Source: Lysobacterales bacterium (GTDB lineage Bacteria; Pseudomonadota; Gammaproteobacteria; Xanthomonadales; Xanthomonadaceae). From it: DNA of 64,000 nt. Where the stretch lies: positions 62,001 through 126,000 of the forward strand of contig JAEKKX010000016.1 in NCBI GenBank assembly GCA_019510125.1, written 5' to 3'. The notes beneath the pieces are model-generated. The model was not told the DNA's origin and searched no databases. It was given only the letters and a program-made list of their open reading frames with translations. Shown here in pieces: positions 47,754 through 57,433 of this stretch (positions are counted from its first letter, which is position 1; each line of letters begins with the position of its first letter). The position numbers and the translations under genes were made by a program.

Positions 47754-50180
47754 ATGTCCAGCACCGCCGCAACGCCCGCCGAAAACCTCTCCGCCCCCGT
47801 CCGTCCCGCCGCCGCGATCGCGGCCGCCATCGCCGACACCATCGCCGCCGAGATCGCCGCGCAGCCGGCGCAGGTGCGCGCGGCGGTCGGCCTGCTCGAC
47901 GAGGGCGCGACCGTGCCGTTCATCGCGCGCTACCGCAAGGAAGTCACCGGCGGGCTCGACGACACCCAGTTGCGCGACCTGGAGACGCGGCTGGTCTACC
48001 TGCGCGAACTGGAGGACCGCCGCGACGCGATCCTCGCGTCCATCGCCGAGCAGGGCAAGCTGACCAAGCCGCTGCTCGACGACGTGCTCGCCGCAGACAG
48101 CAAGGCGCGACTGGAAGATCTGTACCTGCCGTACAAGCCGAAGCGGCGCACCAAGGCGCAGATCGCGCGCGAGGCCGGACTGGAACCGCTGGCGGACGCG
48201 ATCCTCGCCGATCCGACGGTCGCGCCGGACGTGCGCGCCGCGGCGTTCGTGGACGCCGACAAGGGCGTCGCCGACGCGGCCGCCGCGCTCGACGGCGCAC
48301 GCGCGATCCTGATCGAACGCATCGGCGAACACGCCGCGCTGGTCGGCGAGCTGCGCACCTGGCTGCAGCACAAGGGCGTGCTGCACGCGAAGGTGCTGCC
48401 GGGCAAGGAGGCCGCGGGCGAGAAGTTCCGCGACTACTTCGACCATGCCGAAGCGCTGGCCGGCATTCCCTCGCACCGCATGCTCGCGCTGCTGCGCGGC
48501 CGCCGCGAGGAAATGCTGTCGCTCGACCTCGAACCGACGATGGACGTCGAACAGGGCCACGCCTACGCCGAAAGCCGCGTCGCACTGACGTTCGGCATCG
48601 CCGCGCAGGGCCGCGCCGCCGACAAGTGGCTGGCGGATACCTGCCGCCTCGCGTGGCGCGCTCGCCTCCTGACGAACCTCTCGCTCGATCTCGTCGCCGC
48701 CGCGCGCGAGAAGGCGGAGAACGAGGCGATCGCGGTGTTCGGCGACAACCTCAAGGACCTGCTGCTGGCCGCGCCCGCCGGGCCGCGCGCGACACTGGGC
48801 CTCGATCCCGGCCTGCGCACCGGCGTGAAGGTCGCGATCGTCGACGCCACCGGCAAGCTGGTCGCGACCGACACGATCTATCCGCACGAACCGAAGCGGC
48901 AGTGGGACGCGTCGATCGCGACGCTGAAGAAACTCTGCGCCGCGCACCAGGTCGAACTCGTCGCCATCGGCAACGGCACCGCCTCGCGCGAGACGGACAA
49001 GCTGGCCGGCGAGCTGATGGCGAAGCACCCCGAACTCAAGTTGACCAAGGTCGTGGTCAGCGAGGCCGGCGCGTCGGTGTATTCGGCGTCGGAGCTGGCC
49101 GCGCGCGAATTCCCCAACCTCGACGTCAGCCTGCGCGGCGCGGTGTCGATCGCCCGCCGCCTGCAGGACCCGCTCGCCGAACTGGTGAAGATCGAACCCA
49201 AGTCGATCGGCGTCGGCCAGTACCAGCACGACGTGAATCCCTACGCGCTGGCGCGCTCGCTCGACGCGAAGGTCGAGGACTGCGTGAACGCGGTCGGCGT
49301 GTTCGTGAACACCGCCTCCGCGGCGCTGCTGTCGCGCGTCTCGGGCCTGTCGAGCAGCGTCGCCGAGAACATCGTCGTCTATCGCGACCAGCACGGCGCG
49401 TTCCGGTCGCGCCGCGACCTGCTGAAGGTGCCGCGACTGGGCGAGAAGACCTTCGAGCAGTGCGCCGGCTTCCTGCGCATCGCCGACGGCGACCAGCCGC
49501 TGGATGCGTCGGCGGTGCATCCGGAGGCCTATCCGGTGGTCGAACGCATCGTGCAGGCCTGCGGCCGCCCGGTGGCGCAATTGATCGGCGACGGCGGCAC
49601 CTTGCGCGGGCTGCGGCTGGAGCAGTTCACCGACGAGCGCTTCGGCCTGCCGACGGTGCGCGACATCGTCAAGGAACTGGAAAAGCCCGGCCGCGATCCG
49701 CGCCCCGAGTTCAAGGCCGCGCGCTTCGCCGAGGGCATCGAGAAGATCGCCGACCTGCAGCCGGGCATGGTGCTGGAAGGCGTGGTGACGAACGTGGCCG
49801 CGTTCGGCGCGTTCGTGGACATCGGCGTGCACCAGGACGGGCTCGTCCACATCTCCGCGCTTGCCGACAAGTTCGTGAAGGATCCGCGCGAGGTGGTGAA
49901 GGTCGGCGACGTGGTCAAGGTCAAGGTGATGGAGGTCGACGTGCCGCGCAAGCGCATCGCGCTCACCCGCCGCCTCGACGACGTGCCCGGCGAAGCGCGC
50001 GGCGCGCGCCGCGACGACCGGCATTCCGATGACGGCCGCGGTCCGCGTCCGCAGGGACGAGACGGACGCGATGGCCGCGGACACGAGCGCGATCGCGGGC
50101 GTCCCGCGCAGCGTCCGGGTCAGTCGGCGCCGCCGGCGAACACCGCGATGGCCGACGCGCTGCGCGCGCTCAAGCGCTGA
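47754..50180 (+). CDS. tex: Tex family RNA-binding transcription accessory protein
   Basis: Cytoplasmic nucleic-acid-binding protein of the Tex/YhgF family, related to eukaryotic Spt6, affecting transcription and toxin expression in pathogens. The 808 residues show the helical N-terminal part ([20 protein letters not shown]), the YqgF-like RNase H fold ([18 protein letters not shown] near 350), helix-hairpin-helix repeats ([20 protein letters not shown]), and a C-terminal S1 domain ([20 protein letters not shown] near 665), then a basic Arg/Gly/Asp-rich tail that is longer than usual. ATG 47754 begins [14 protein letters not shown] 47733 is possible. The frame further upstream comes from the inverted repeat. 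Confidence 0.94.
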   Translation: MSSTAATPAENLSAPVRPAAAIAAAIADTIAAEIAAQPAQVRAAVGLLDEGATVPFIARYRKEVTGGLDDTQLRDLETRLVYLRELEDRRDAILASIAEQGKLTKPLLDDVLAADSKARLEDLYLPYKPKRRTKAQIAREAGLEPLADAILADPTVAPDVRAAAFVDADKGVADAAAALDGARAILIERIGEHAALVGELRTWLQHKGVLHAKVLPGKEAAGEKFRDYFDHAEALAGIPSHRMLALLRGRREEMLSLDLEPTMDVEQGHAYAESRVALTFGIAAQGRAADKWLADTCRLAWRARLLTNLSLDLVAAAREKAENEAIAVFGDNLKDLLLAAPAGPRATLGLDPGLRTGVKVAIVDATGKLVATDTIYPHEPKRQWDASIATLKKLCAAHQVELVAIGNGTASRETDKLAGELMAKHPELKLTKVVVSEAGASVYSASELAAREFPNLDVSLRGAVSIARRLQDPLAELVKIEPKSIGVGQYQHDVNPYALARSLDAKVEDCVNAVGVFVNTASAALLSRVSGLSSSVAENIVVYRDQHGAFRSRRDLLKVPRLGEKTFEQCAGFLRIADGDQPLDASAVHPEAYPVVERIVQACGRPVAQLIGDGGTLRGLRLEQFTDERFGLPTVRDIVKELEKPGRDPRPEFKAARFAEGIEKIADLQPGMVLEGVVTNVAAFGAFVDIGVHQDGLVHISALADKFVKDPREVVKVGDVVKVKVMEVDVPRKRIALTRRLDDVPGEARGARRDDRHSDDGRGPRPQGRDGRDGRGHERDRGRPAQRPGQSAPPANTAMADALRALKR

Positions 50181-50240
50181 GCACGCGGGCGGGCCTCGCG
50201 CGCGACGACCTCATGCGCGCAGGGCTCACGCAGAAGCGCT

Positions 50241-51107
50241 TCACTCGAACACGCTTTCGCGCAGCCACTTCGTCGCCACCCACTTCTCGCCGGCGATCAC
50301 CGGCGCACCGCCGTGCAGGGTGCGGCTGGACGGGTCCGGCCGGTCGTAGGCGAAGAACAGCGCGGTGCCGCGCTTGGCCGCGAAGCGCAGGCCGAGGTCG
50401 GGGAAGGTCGTGTCGCCGCCGCGCTCGGGTTCGCGCAGGTACATCAGGAAGGTCGCGATGCGCTGGCCGCCGCGCGCCAGCACCGCCTGGGCGCCGGGAC
50501 CGGCCGGGTCGAAATAGTCGTAGTGCGGCTCGTAGCGGTCGCCCGGCCGGTAGTGCAGCACCTGCAGGTGTTCGCCGCGATCGACGGGCCACGCCAGCAG
50601 CCGCGACACCCGCGCCTCGATCGTCCGCACCAGCGGGTTCTCGCCGCGCCGGAAGAACATGCCGCGGCTGGTCCGCACCACGTCGGTGCGGCTGTCGCCG
50701 GTCTCGATGTCGACGGTGAGCGAACGCTGCATCCGCGGCAGTGCCATGTCGACCAGCGCGTCGCACTCGGCCTCGCTCAGGAAACCGTCGAACAGCACGA
50801 TCCTCGGCGATTCCATCGCCGCCAGCACCGACACGCGCCGGTCGCCGAGATCGACATGCAGCGCGCCCTCCTCGACGATGGGCGCGGGCATCGCACGGCC
50901 GGACGCCGGCGACGCCTGCGCGGCAGGCGCCGGCGCCGGGGCCGACACCTCCGAGCGCATCGCCATCGCCTGCGCGATCAGCCCGTAGGCGACCTCGCGG
51001 TTCCAGCCGCGGTCGCGCATCGAACGCAGCAGCGCGTCCGCCGGCTGGCCGCCGCGGATCTGCTCGACCAGCCACTGCCTGATTTCGCGATAGTCGGCGC
51101 TGGGCAT
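50241..51107 (-). CDS. Prolyl 4-hydroxylase-like Fe(II)/2-oxoglutarate oxygenase
   Basis: A 288-residue dioxygenase with a P4Hc domain. The N-terminal 45 residues (YREIRQWLVEQIRGGQPADA) form a small helical module, then an Ala/Pro linker, then the double-stranded beta-helix with iron ligands His and Asp in YEPHYDYFDP near residue 200 and distal His in SSRTLHGGAPV, and the 2-oxoglutarate-binding Lys in GEKWVATKWLRE. Bacterial relatives hydroxylate proline in proteins such as EF-Tu; the substrate here is unknown. Start 51107 is the first ATG before the helical module. It is divergent from blaI, so the TCTAGAC operator array lies upstream of it as well. Confidence 0.85.
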   Translation of the reverse strand: MPSADYREIRQWLVEQIRGGQPADALLRSMRDRGWNREVAYGLIAQAMAMRSEVSAPAPAPAAQASPASGRAMPAPIVEEGALHVDLGDRRVSVLAAMESPRIVLFDGFLSEAECDALVDMALPRMQRSLTVDIETGDSRTDVVRTSRGMFFRRGENPLVRTIEARVSRLLAWPVDRGEHLQVLHYRPGDRYEPHYDYFDPAGPGAQAVLARGGQRIATFLMYLREPERGGDTTFPDLGLRFAAKRGTALFFAYDRPDPSSRTLHGGAPVIAGEKWVATKWLRESVFE

Positions 51108-51289
51108 CGTGTCTCCGTGGAATTCCGCCGATCCGGCGCATCGCCATGCGAGGCGCGCGCGGGGTCGCCAGCATAACGAAAACCCGCCGATGCCCGGCAC
51201 GGCGCCCGGGGTCGCAGGTGCCAGCCGATGGCAGGACACAGACGAAGTTCCGCCGGCGGACGCCAGCTCCCTGGACACCGCCGCCACGA

Positions 51290-51338
51290 TCTAGACAAAA
51301 AGTTCTAGACAATCCGTTCTAGACCACATAGTCTACGT
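51290..51338. promoter_or_regulatory. Four-unit 14-bp-period operator upstream of blaI
   Basis: TCTAGAC occurs at 51290, 51304 and 51318, and a fourth variant TCTACGT at 51332, each exactly 14 bases after the last. Spacers are AAAAAGT, AATCCGT and CACATAG. Because TCTAGA is itself palindromic, neighbouring units form overlapping inverted repeats of the type CTAGAC-N-GTTCTAG. It ends 25 bases before the blaI start. BlaI/MecI repressors bind tandem inverted repeats before their own gene, so autoregulation is likely. Confidence 0.75.
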
Positions 51339-51362
51339 CCAGCCCGCTTCCTGGACGCCCTC

Positions 51363-51743
51363 ATGTCGCGACCAACCCGCCCCACCCCGGCCGAGCTGGA
51401 CATCCTGCATACGCTCTGGCGACTCGGACCCGCCTCGGTCAGGCAGGTCCACGAGGCCCGGCAGGCCGAACGCCCCGACCTGGCCTATGCCGCCGTGCTG
51501 CGGCTGATGCAGATCATGCACGGCAAGGGCCTGCTCACCCGCGACGAAAGCCAGCGGTCGCACGTCTACGCGGCCGCACAGCCGCAGGACTCGCTGCAGA
51601 CGCGGCTGCTCGACGACCTCATCCGCAAGGCGTTTTCCGGTTCCGGCAAGGACCTGGTGCTGGCGGCGCTGCGCAGCGGCAGCGTCAGCGACGCCGAGCG
51701 CGAGGAGATCCAGCGCTTCCTGGAGGACACCCGCGATGTTTGA
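51363..51743 (+). CDS. blaI: BlaI/MecI family repressor
   Basis: A 126-residue winged-helix repressor of the BlaI/MecI/CopY family. The HTH region reads TPAELDILHTLWRLGPASVR, with AYAAVLRLMQIMHGKGLLTR forming the recognition helix and wing; the C-terminal part (about 75-126) is the dimerisation helix bundle where a protease would cleave. It starts 25 bases after the operator array and overlaps the M56 gene by 8 bases, the standard repressor-receptor arrangement. Whether its targets include a beta-lactamase elsewhere cannot be seen here. Confidence 0.9.
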   Translation: MSRPTRPTPAELDILHTLWRLGPASVRQVHEARQAERPDLAYAAVLRLMQIMHGKGLLTRDESQRSHVYAAAQPQDSLQTRLLDDLIRKAFSGSGKDLVLAALRSGSVSDAEREEIQRFLEDTRDV

Positions 51744-53622
51744 CGCACCGATGTCCGCCCTCGTCCCCGCCCTCGCCGGCGTGCTGCTCGATTTCGTGTG
51801 GCAGGGCGCGCTGATCGGCCTGCTCGCCTGGCTCGCGCTCGCCCTGCTGCGCAACGCCCGGCCGCAATGGCGCTACGCGGTGGCCTGCCTCGCGCTGCTG
51901 GCCTGCGCGCTGCTGCCGATCGTGCAACTGCTGCTCGCGCTCACCGCCAGCGCCGACGTCAGCGGCGTGCCGGTCGAGTCGCCGTCGATCGCGGTCGCCG
52001 CATTCGCCGCGGCGACGCAGGCGCCGCCCGGACGCGGCGTGTTCGCCCTGCCGATGCCACCGCCGACGTCCATGGCCTGGCTGGTGGCGCTGTGGGCTAC
52101 CGGCGCCGCCCTGCTGTCGCTGCGGATGCTGGGCGGCGCACTGTGGCTGCACCGTCTCTGCCGCGAAGCGCGCACCGAATCCGGACCGTGGCAGGCACGC
52201 GTCGACGCCCTCGCCCGACGTCTCGGCGTACGTCGCGCGGTCGCGCTGCGGCTGACCGCGGAAGGCGACGGCCCCTCGACCGCGGGCTGGTGGCGCCCGG
52301 TGATCCTGCTGCCCGCGGCCGTCGCGATGCGGATGCCGGCGGACCTGCTCGAAGCGCTGCTGGCGCACGAACTGGCCCACGTCCGCCGCCACGACTACCT
52401 CGTCAACCTGCTGCAGCGACTGGTCGAGACGCTGCTGTTCTACCACCCCGCGGTGTGGTGGCTGTCGCGCCGCATCCGCATCGAACGCGAACATGTCGCC
52501 GACGATCTCGCCGCCGCCGCGCTGGGCGACGGCCGCCGCCTCGCCGTCGCCCTCGCCGAACTCGATCGCCTCGCCATCGCGCCGCGATCGCCCTTCCCGC
52601 TCCCCGCATTCGTGCAAGCCGCGCACGGAGGTCATCTCATGTCCCGCATCCAGCGTCTCGTCCGCCCCTCCCGCACCGCCCTCGGCGGCGCCGTCCTCCC
52701 GCCGCTGCTCGGCCTCGCCGTGGCCGCAGGCGCCTTCTACGCCCACGCGCAACTGGCCTTGCCGGCGAGCGCCGGGAAAGCGCAAGGCAGCCCGTCGTCA
52801 TCGACCGCTTCACCGACGACCGCGACGACCTCGAACCCGGCCCCGGTCGCACGCCAGATCGCCCGCGCCGACGACCGCCGCAACCGGGACACCTACGCCC
52901 TGGTCCGCAAGGACGAAGACGGCCTGACCATGTCGGGCGCCCACGACAGCCGCGACACTGCCGACATCGAGGCCGCACAGCGCGGCATCGACGGCGATTT
53001 CCTGTGGTTCCGCCGCGACGGCAAGGCCTACGTGGTCCGCGACGCGGCCACCCTCGCACAGGCCGACGCCGCATGGGCGTCGACCCGCGAACTCAGCGCC
53101 CGGATGCAAGCGCTGAGCGAACGCATGCAACCGCACCAGGAGCGAATGCAGACCCTCGGCGCGCGCATGCAGGCGCTGCAGGTGGAGGCCGTGCAGCCGC
53201 CCGAGATGGAAGCCGCCGCGGCCGAAATGGGCCGTCTGGGCGAACGCATGCAGGCGCTGGCGGTCCGCCAGGTCGCACTGGGCGCGAGCATGGCCGCAGC
53301 CGACGACGCCGAACGCGATCGTCTGCAGGCGCAGATGGACGCCCTGTCGACGGAACAGGAAAGCCTCGGCCGGGACATGGAGCGCCAGGGCGAGATCATC
53401 GAAGCCGCCGGCCGGCAGATCGAAGTCCGCACCGCGCCGATGGAAGCCCTGGGCAAGGAAATGGAAGACGCCGGCAAACCGATGGAAGCGATCGGCAAGG
53501 ACATGGAAGCCCTCGGCGCCCGCCTCGAACGCGCCGCCGAGGAGGCCGAGAAGCGCACCCGTCGGTTGATCGACGACGCGTTCGCGAAGGGACTGGCGAC
53601 CCCGGCGCCGACACGGCAGTGA
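51736..53622 (+). CDS. M56 (BlaR1-like) membrane metallopeptidase with coiled-coil sensor region
   Basis: A 628-residue membrane protein. The first 330 residues are a BlaR1/MecR1-type M56 peptidase: helices near residues 15-40, 48-70 and 105-125, the zinc motif HELAHVRRHD at 211, and the glutamate-bearing IEREHVADDLA, then a fourth helix (GGAVLPPLLGLAVAAGAFYA). In BlaR1 a penicillin-binding domain follows. Here there is instead a Ser/Thr-rich linker and about 220 residues rich in Met, Gln, Glu and Ala with heptad character (LSERMQPHQERMQTLGARMQ), predicted to be a periplasmic coiled coil. No SxxK pair in a transpeptidase context is seen. The ligand is therefore unlikely to be a beta-lactam bound covalently. 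Confidence 0.85.
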   Translation: MFDAPMSALVPALAGVLLDFVWQGALIGLLAWLALALLRNARPQWRYAVACLALLACALLPIVQLLLALTASADVSGVPVESPSIAVAAFAAATQAPPGRGVFALPMPPPTSMAWLVALWATGAALLSLRMLGGALWLHRLCREARTESGPWQARVDALARRLGVRRAVALRLTAEGDGPSTAGWWRPVILLPAAVAMRMPADLLEALLAHELAHVRRHDYLVNLLQRLVETLLFYHPAVWWLSRRIRIEREHVADDLAAAALGDGRRLAVALAELDRLAIAPRSPFPLPAFVQAAHGGHLMSRIQRLVRPSRTALGGAVLPPLLGLAVAAGAFYAHAQLALPASAGKAQGSPSSSTASPTTATTSNPAPVARQIARADDRRNRDTYALVRKDEDGLTMSGAHDSRDTADIEAAQRGIDGDFLWFRRDGKAYVVRDAATLAQADAAWASTRELSARMQALSERMQPHQERMQTLGARMQALQVEAVQPPEMEAAAAEMGRLGERMQALAVRQVALGASMAAADDAERDRLQAQMDALSTEQESLGRDMERQGEIIEAAGRQIEVRTAPMEALGKEMEDAGKPMEAIGKDMEALGARLERAAEEAEKRTRRLIDDAFAKGLATPAPTRQ

Positions 53623-53631
53623 TCATGCGCA

Positions 53632-53660
53632 GCGCGGGCCGGCGCCTGGCCGGCCCGCGC
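53632..53660. terminator. Hairpin after the M56 gene
   Basis: GCGCGGGCCGG, a 7-base loop, then CCGGCCCGCGC: an 11-bp perfect stem 9 bases after the stop, without a T-run. A second, weaker candidate, AGCCCG (53706-53711) with CGGGCT (53728-53733) followed by TTTT, lies further on. Confidence 0.6.
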
Positions 53661-54057
53661 GGGCGGAGGCACGGGTGTCGGGTAATTACTAAACTTGCAC
53701 ACTACAGCCCGCATTGCTAATCCCCTACGGGCTTTTCGACGGTATCACCGGCGTCACCACCACGCCGTGCGGACGTTCCTCGATCCGCGGGACTCCACCG
53801 AAAGTCGGCTCGCAAGCGCCACATCCGGTACAGGGCCGAAATAGCGGCCCGATGACCTCATGGGTTGCTCGTCGCCGGATGTCCCGCCGTTCCGCCGCCG
53901 AGGGTCGCGGGCCCGCCGCACCACAATCAGGTCCCAGCGCCTGCTTCGACCAGCACCCGGGCCTCGCCCTTGCGACCCGCGCACGGGCAAGCCGCCCGAC
54001 GCACGACGCGCCGACCCGGCGCTGGGCATCGGTCGGGCGCGTCCCTAAAATGCCGCG
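53661..54057. other. Unassigned intergenic region before dusA
   Basis: About 400 bases without a gene I can support. A locally AT-rich patch (GGTAATTACTAAACTTGCAC, 53681-53700) stands out against the surrounding GC. Open frames on both strands here have no recognisable motifs and odd composition, and I see no start with a ribosome site. It may be decayed coding sequence. The dusA promoter is at the right edge. Confidence 0.4.
54023..54051 (+). promoter_or_regulatory. Candidate sigma-70 promoter of dusA (leaderless)
   Basis: TGGGCA (54023-54028), 17 bases, TAAAAT (54046-54051). The -10 ends only 6 bases before the dusA ATG, so transcription would begin at or next to the start codon and the mRNA would be leaderless. 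No ribosome-binding site is seen there, in agreement. Confidence 0.5.
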
Positions 54058-55064
<1,007 letters not shown>

Positions 55065-55065
<1 letters not shown>

Positions 55066-55976
55066 TGCTCACCCGCGACGCCGACGCCTTCCTGGCCGTC
55101 GCCCGCGGCTGCGCGCCGGACTTCGGGCCGGCGACGGCCCGCGCGGCCTTCCTGGTCGCCCCCGACGGCTTCGGCCTGGCCGCCGAATCGGCCAGCGACA
55201 ACCGCTACATGGCCGCCGCGGAGGCGTTCGACGCCGCCCGCGCCTCGGCCCAGCATCGCGAACTGCAGCGGGCCCTCGCCGCCGAGGCGCCGACGATCTG
55301 CTTTCCCGGCGACCCGGCCACGCCCGACGCGGTGTTCCCGAACAACGTCTTCGCGACCGCGCCGGGCCGGCTGATCGTCGGCCGCATGCGGCACCCGGTC
55401 CGCCAGCGCGAGGCGCTGCGCCAGGACATCCGCCGGTGCTTCCGCGAGCAGCTCGGCCGCGAGGAGATCGATCTCTCGACGCAGCCGCACCCCTGCGAAC
55501 TGACCGGCGCATTGGTCATCGACCGCGCCCGCGGGCTGGGCTTCTGCGGCCTGTCGGAGCGCTGCGACGAGGTCGGCGCCGGGCTGATGCACGCGGCCTT
55601 CGGGCTGCGCGCGACGCTGCTGTTCGACCTGGCGCCGGGCGAGTACCACACCAACGTCGTGCTGGCGCTGCTGGCCGGGCGCGCGGCGCTTTACTGCCCG
55701 GACGGCGTTGCCGGGGACGACGTGGCGCGGGTGCTGCGGGCGCTGTACGGCCCCCATGCGATCGCGCTGTCCTCGGAAGAACGGGGCGCGTTCGCCGGCA
55801 ATGCCATCGCGTTGACAGACGATACCGTGTGGATGAGTGCGACCGCGGACGCCGCGCTGGCGCCGGCGACGCGCATGGCGCTGCAGGAGGCGGGGTTCGC
55901 CGTGCGCGCGGTGCGTCTGGATGCGATCGAGGCCGCGGGCGGCTCGCTGCGCTGCTGCGTGGGCGAGATCTTCTAA
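55065..55976 (+). CDS. Arginine deiminase-like / amidinotransferase-fold hydrolase (CtlX-like)
   Basis: A 303-residue enzyme of the guanidino-group-modifying superfamily, nearest to citrulline-utilisation hydrolase CtlX and DDAH-like proteins. Seen are the substrate loop FPNNVFAT near residue 100, the catalytic His in GEYHTNVVLAL near 195, and the nucleophile region GGSLRCCVGEIF at the very C-terminus. The N-terminus (FLVAPDGFGLAAESASDNRY) is of the family type. It would hydrolyse an amidine or ureido bond of an arginine derivative; the exact substrate is not clear. Its ATG overlaps the dusA stop. Confidence 0.78.
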
Positions 55977-56045
55977 GGCGCGATCTTCTGAAGCGCGCGA
56001 TGGCGACGCGGCCGGATCCGACAGGTCTGAACCCGGCCACCGGCG

Positions 56046-56061
56046 TAAGGAAAAGTTAAGG
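56046..56061 (+). promoter_or_regulatory. 11-bp-period direct repeat, likely PhoP-type box
   Basis: TAAGG at 56046-56050 and again at 56057-56061 (GTAAGGAAAAGTTAAGG). The 11-base period is that of direct-repeat sites bound by OmpR/PhoP-family regulators, and such a regulator is encoded 600 bases downstream. It lies about 90 bases before the small periplasmic protein gene. Confidence 0.45.
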
Positions 56062-56149
56062 ACCAATTCACCGCCCGGTTTCGAGAATGCCTCTCCGACG
56101 CGCGATCATCTGTTCCGTGCATCGTCCGACCCGCTTCCGAGTTGCGCCC

Positions 56150-56506
56150 ATGACCCTGTCGTCCCGCCTGTCGCTGTCCGTGCTGGCCGTCGCCCTCGCC
56201 GGCGCCGCCTTGCCCGTGGCCGCGCAGCAGGGGCCGCGAGGCCGCCAGGACGCGCCGCCGGTCGACGCCCCGGCCCCGCACAACGACGCCGTGTCCGACG
56301 CGGTCCGCCGTTTCGAGCGCGCCAACCGCGGCCAGGTGCTCAGCGCCGAGCGGATGCAGTACGACGGTCGCGATGTCACCCGCATCAAGGCCGTGGACGG
56401 CGACGGCCGGGTCCGCATCTACATGGACGACCCGCAGCCGGCGGCCGGCGAACGGTCCCCGCGCCGCGACGACGCCCCGCCCCGCAGGCCCCGCGGCGAA
56501 CGCTGA
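56150..56506 (+). CDS. Small periplasmic protein upstream of the PhoPQ-like pair
   Basis: A 118-residue protein with a clear signal peptide (LSLSVLAVALAGAALPVAAQ), a short conserved-looking middle (VSDAVRRFERANRGQVLSAE, then DVTRIKAVDGDGRVRIYMDD) and Arg/Pro/Asp-rich ends. The middle resembles the PepSY-like segments found in proteins encoded beside PhoQ-type kinases. I infer an accessory or target role in the same regulon, supported by the direct-repeat box upstream and co-orientation with the regulator 160 bases downstream. Confidence 0.7.
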   Translation: MTLSSRLSLSVLAVALAGAALPVAAQQGPRGRQDAPPVDAPAPHNDAVSDAVRRFERANRGQVLSAERMQYDGRDVTRIKAVDGDGRVRIYMDDPQPAAGERSPRRDDAPPRRPRGER

Positions 56507-56668
56507 TCCCGCCGCCGGGCGCCGTGCGGAACGCCCGGCGTTTCCTGCATTTTTCCCGCGAATAAGCGAAATCTGAACAGGGCGGCGGCGACCCGCCCGA
56601 CCGCCATCGAGCGCGGCTATGCTCCGATCCTGAACGAATGTCGGCCCCCGCCGCCCCAGGAGCTATCG

Positions 56669-57355
56669 ATGCGCATCCTCCTCGTCGAAGACGAAGCCCC
56701 CCTCCGCGAAACCCTCGCCGCCCGCCTCAAGCGCGAAGGCTTCGCCGTCGACACCGCGCAGGACGGCGAGGAGGGCCTGTACATGGGCCGCGAAGTGCCG
56801 TTCGACATCGCGATCATCGACCTCGGCCTGCCCAAGATGTCCGGCATGGAGCTGATCCAGGCCCTGCGCGCCGAGGGCAAGCAGTTCCCGGTGCTGATCC
56901 TCACCGCCCGCGCCAGTTGGCAGGACAAGGTCGAGGGCCTCAAGCAGGGCGCCGACGACTACCTGGTCAAGCCCTTCCACGTCGAGGAGCTGCTGGCCCG
57001 GATCAACGCCCTCGTCCGCCGCGCCGCGGGCTGGAGCAAGCCGTCGCTGGAATGCGGGCCGGTCACGCTGGACCTCGCCGCGCAGACCGTCAGCGTCAAC
57101 GGCAACAACGTCGACCTGACCAGCTACGAGTACAAGGTGCTGGAATACCTGATGATGCACGCCGGCGAGCTGGTGTCGAAGGCCGACCTGACCGAGCACA
57201 TCTACCAGCAGGATTTCGACCGCGACTCCAACGTGCTGGAGGTCTTCATCGGCCGCCTGCGCAAGAAGCTGGACCCGGACGGGGCGCTGAAGCCGATCGA
57301 GACCGTGCGCGGACGCGGCTACCGCTTCGCGATCGCACGCACCGGCGAGGCTTGA
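56669..57355 (+). CDS. phoP: PhoP-like response regulator
   Basis: A 228-residue OmpR/PhoB-family transcription factor: receiver domain with LLVEDEAPLRE and phosphoacceptor Asp in IAIIDLGLPKMSG near residue 51, Lys in DDYLVKPFHVEEL, and a winged-helix DNA-binding domain (LTSYEYKVLEYLMMHAGELV, IGRLRKKLDP, TVRGRGYRFAI). The similarity to PhoP, together with the kinase that follows, supports the name. Start MRILLVEDEAP has AGGAGC upstream. Between this gene and the kinase lies a 10-bp hairpin. Confidence 0.9.
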   Translation: MRILLVEDEAPLRETLAARLKREGFAVDTAQDGEEGLYMGREVPFDIAIIDLGLPKMSGMELIQALRAEGKQFPVLILTARASWQDKVEGLKQGADDYLVKPFHVEELLARINALVRRAAGWSKPSLECGPVTLDLAAQTVSVNGNNVDLTSYEYKVLEYLMMHAGELVSKADLTEHIYQQDFDRDSNVLEVFIGRLRKKLDPDGALKPIETVRGRGYRFAIARTGEA

Positions 57356-57378
57356 ACCGTCCCGCCCGCCCCGCCGCC

Positions 57379-57405
57379 GACGCCGCGCCGATGAAGCGCG
57401 GCGTC
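57379..57405 (+). repeat. Hairpin between regulator and kinase genes
   Basis: GACGCCGCGC, a 7-base loop, then GCGCGGCGTC: a perfect 10-bp stem 24 bases after the regulator stop and 28 before the kinase start. No T-run follows, so partial attenuation or mRNA protection is more likely than full termination. Confidence 0.6.
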
Positions 57406-57433
57406 TTCGCGTCCGCCCCGCGAGCGCCGACGC

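Noticed and set aside
42974-47923. 1649-codon minus-strand frame as one giant protein
   Set aside because: Only its last 338 codons are ctaC. The rest is antisense to putA and contains no recognisable domain.
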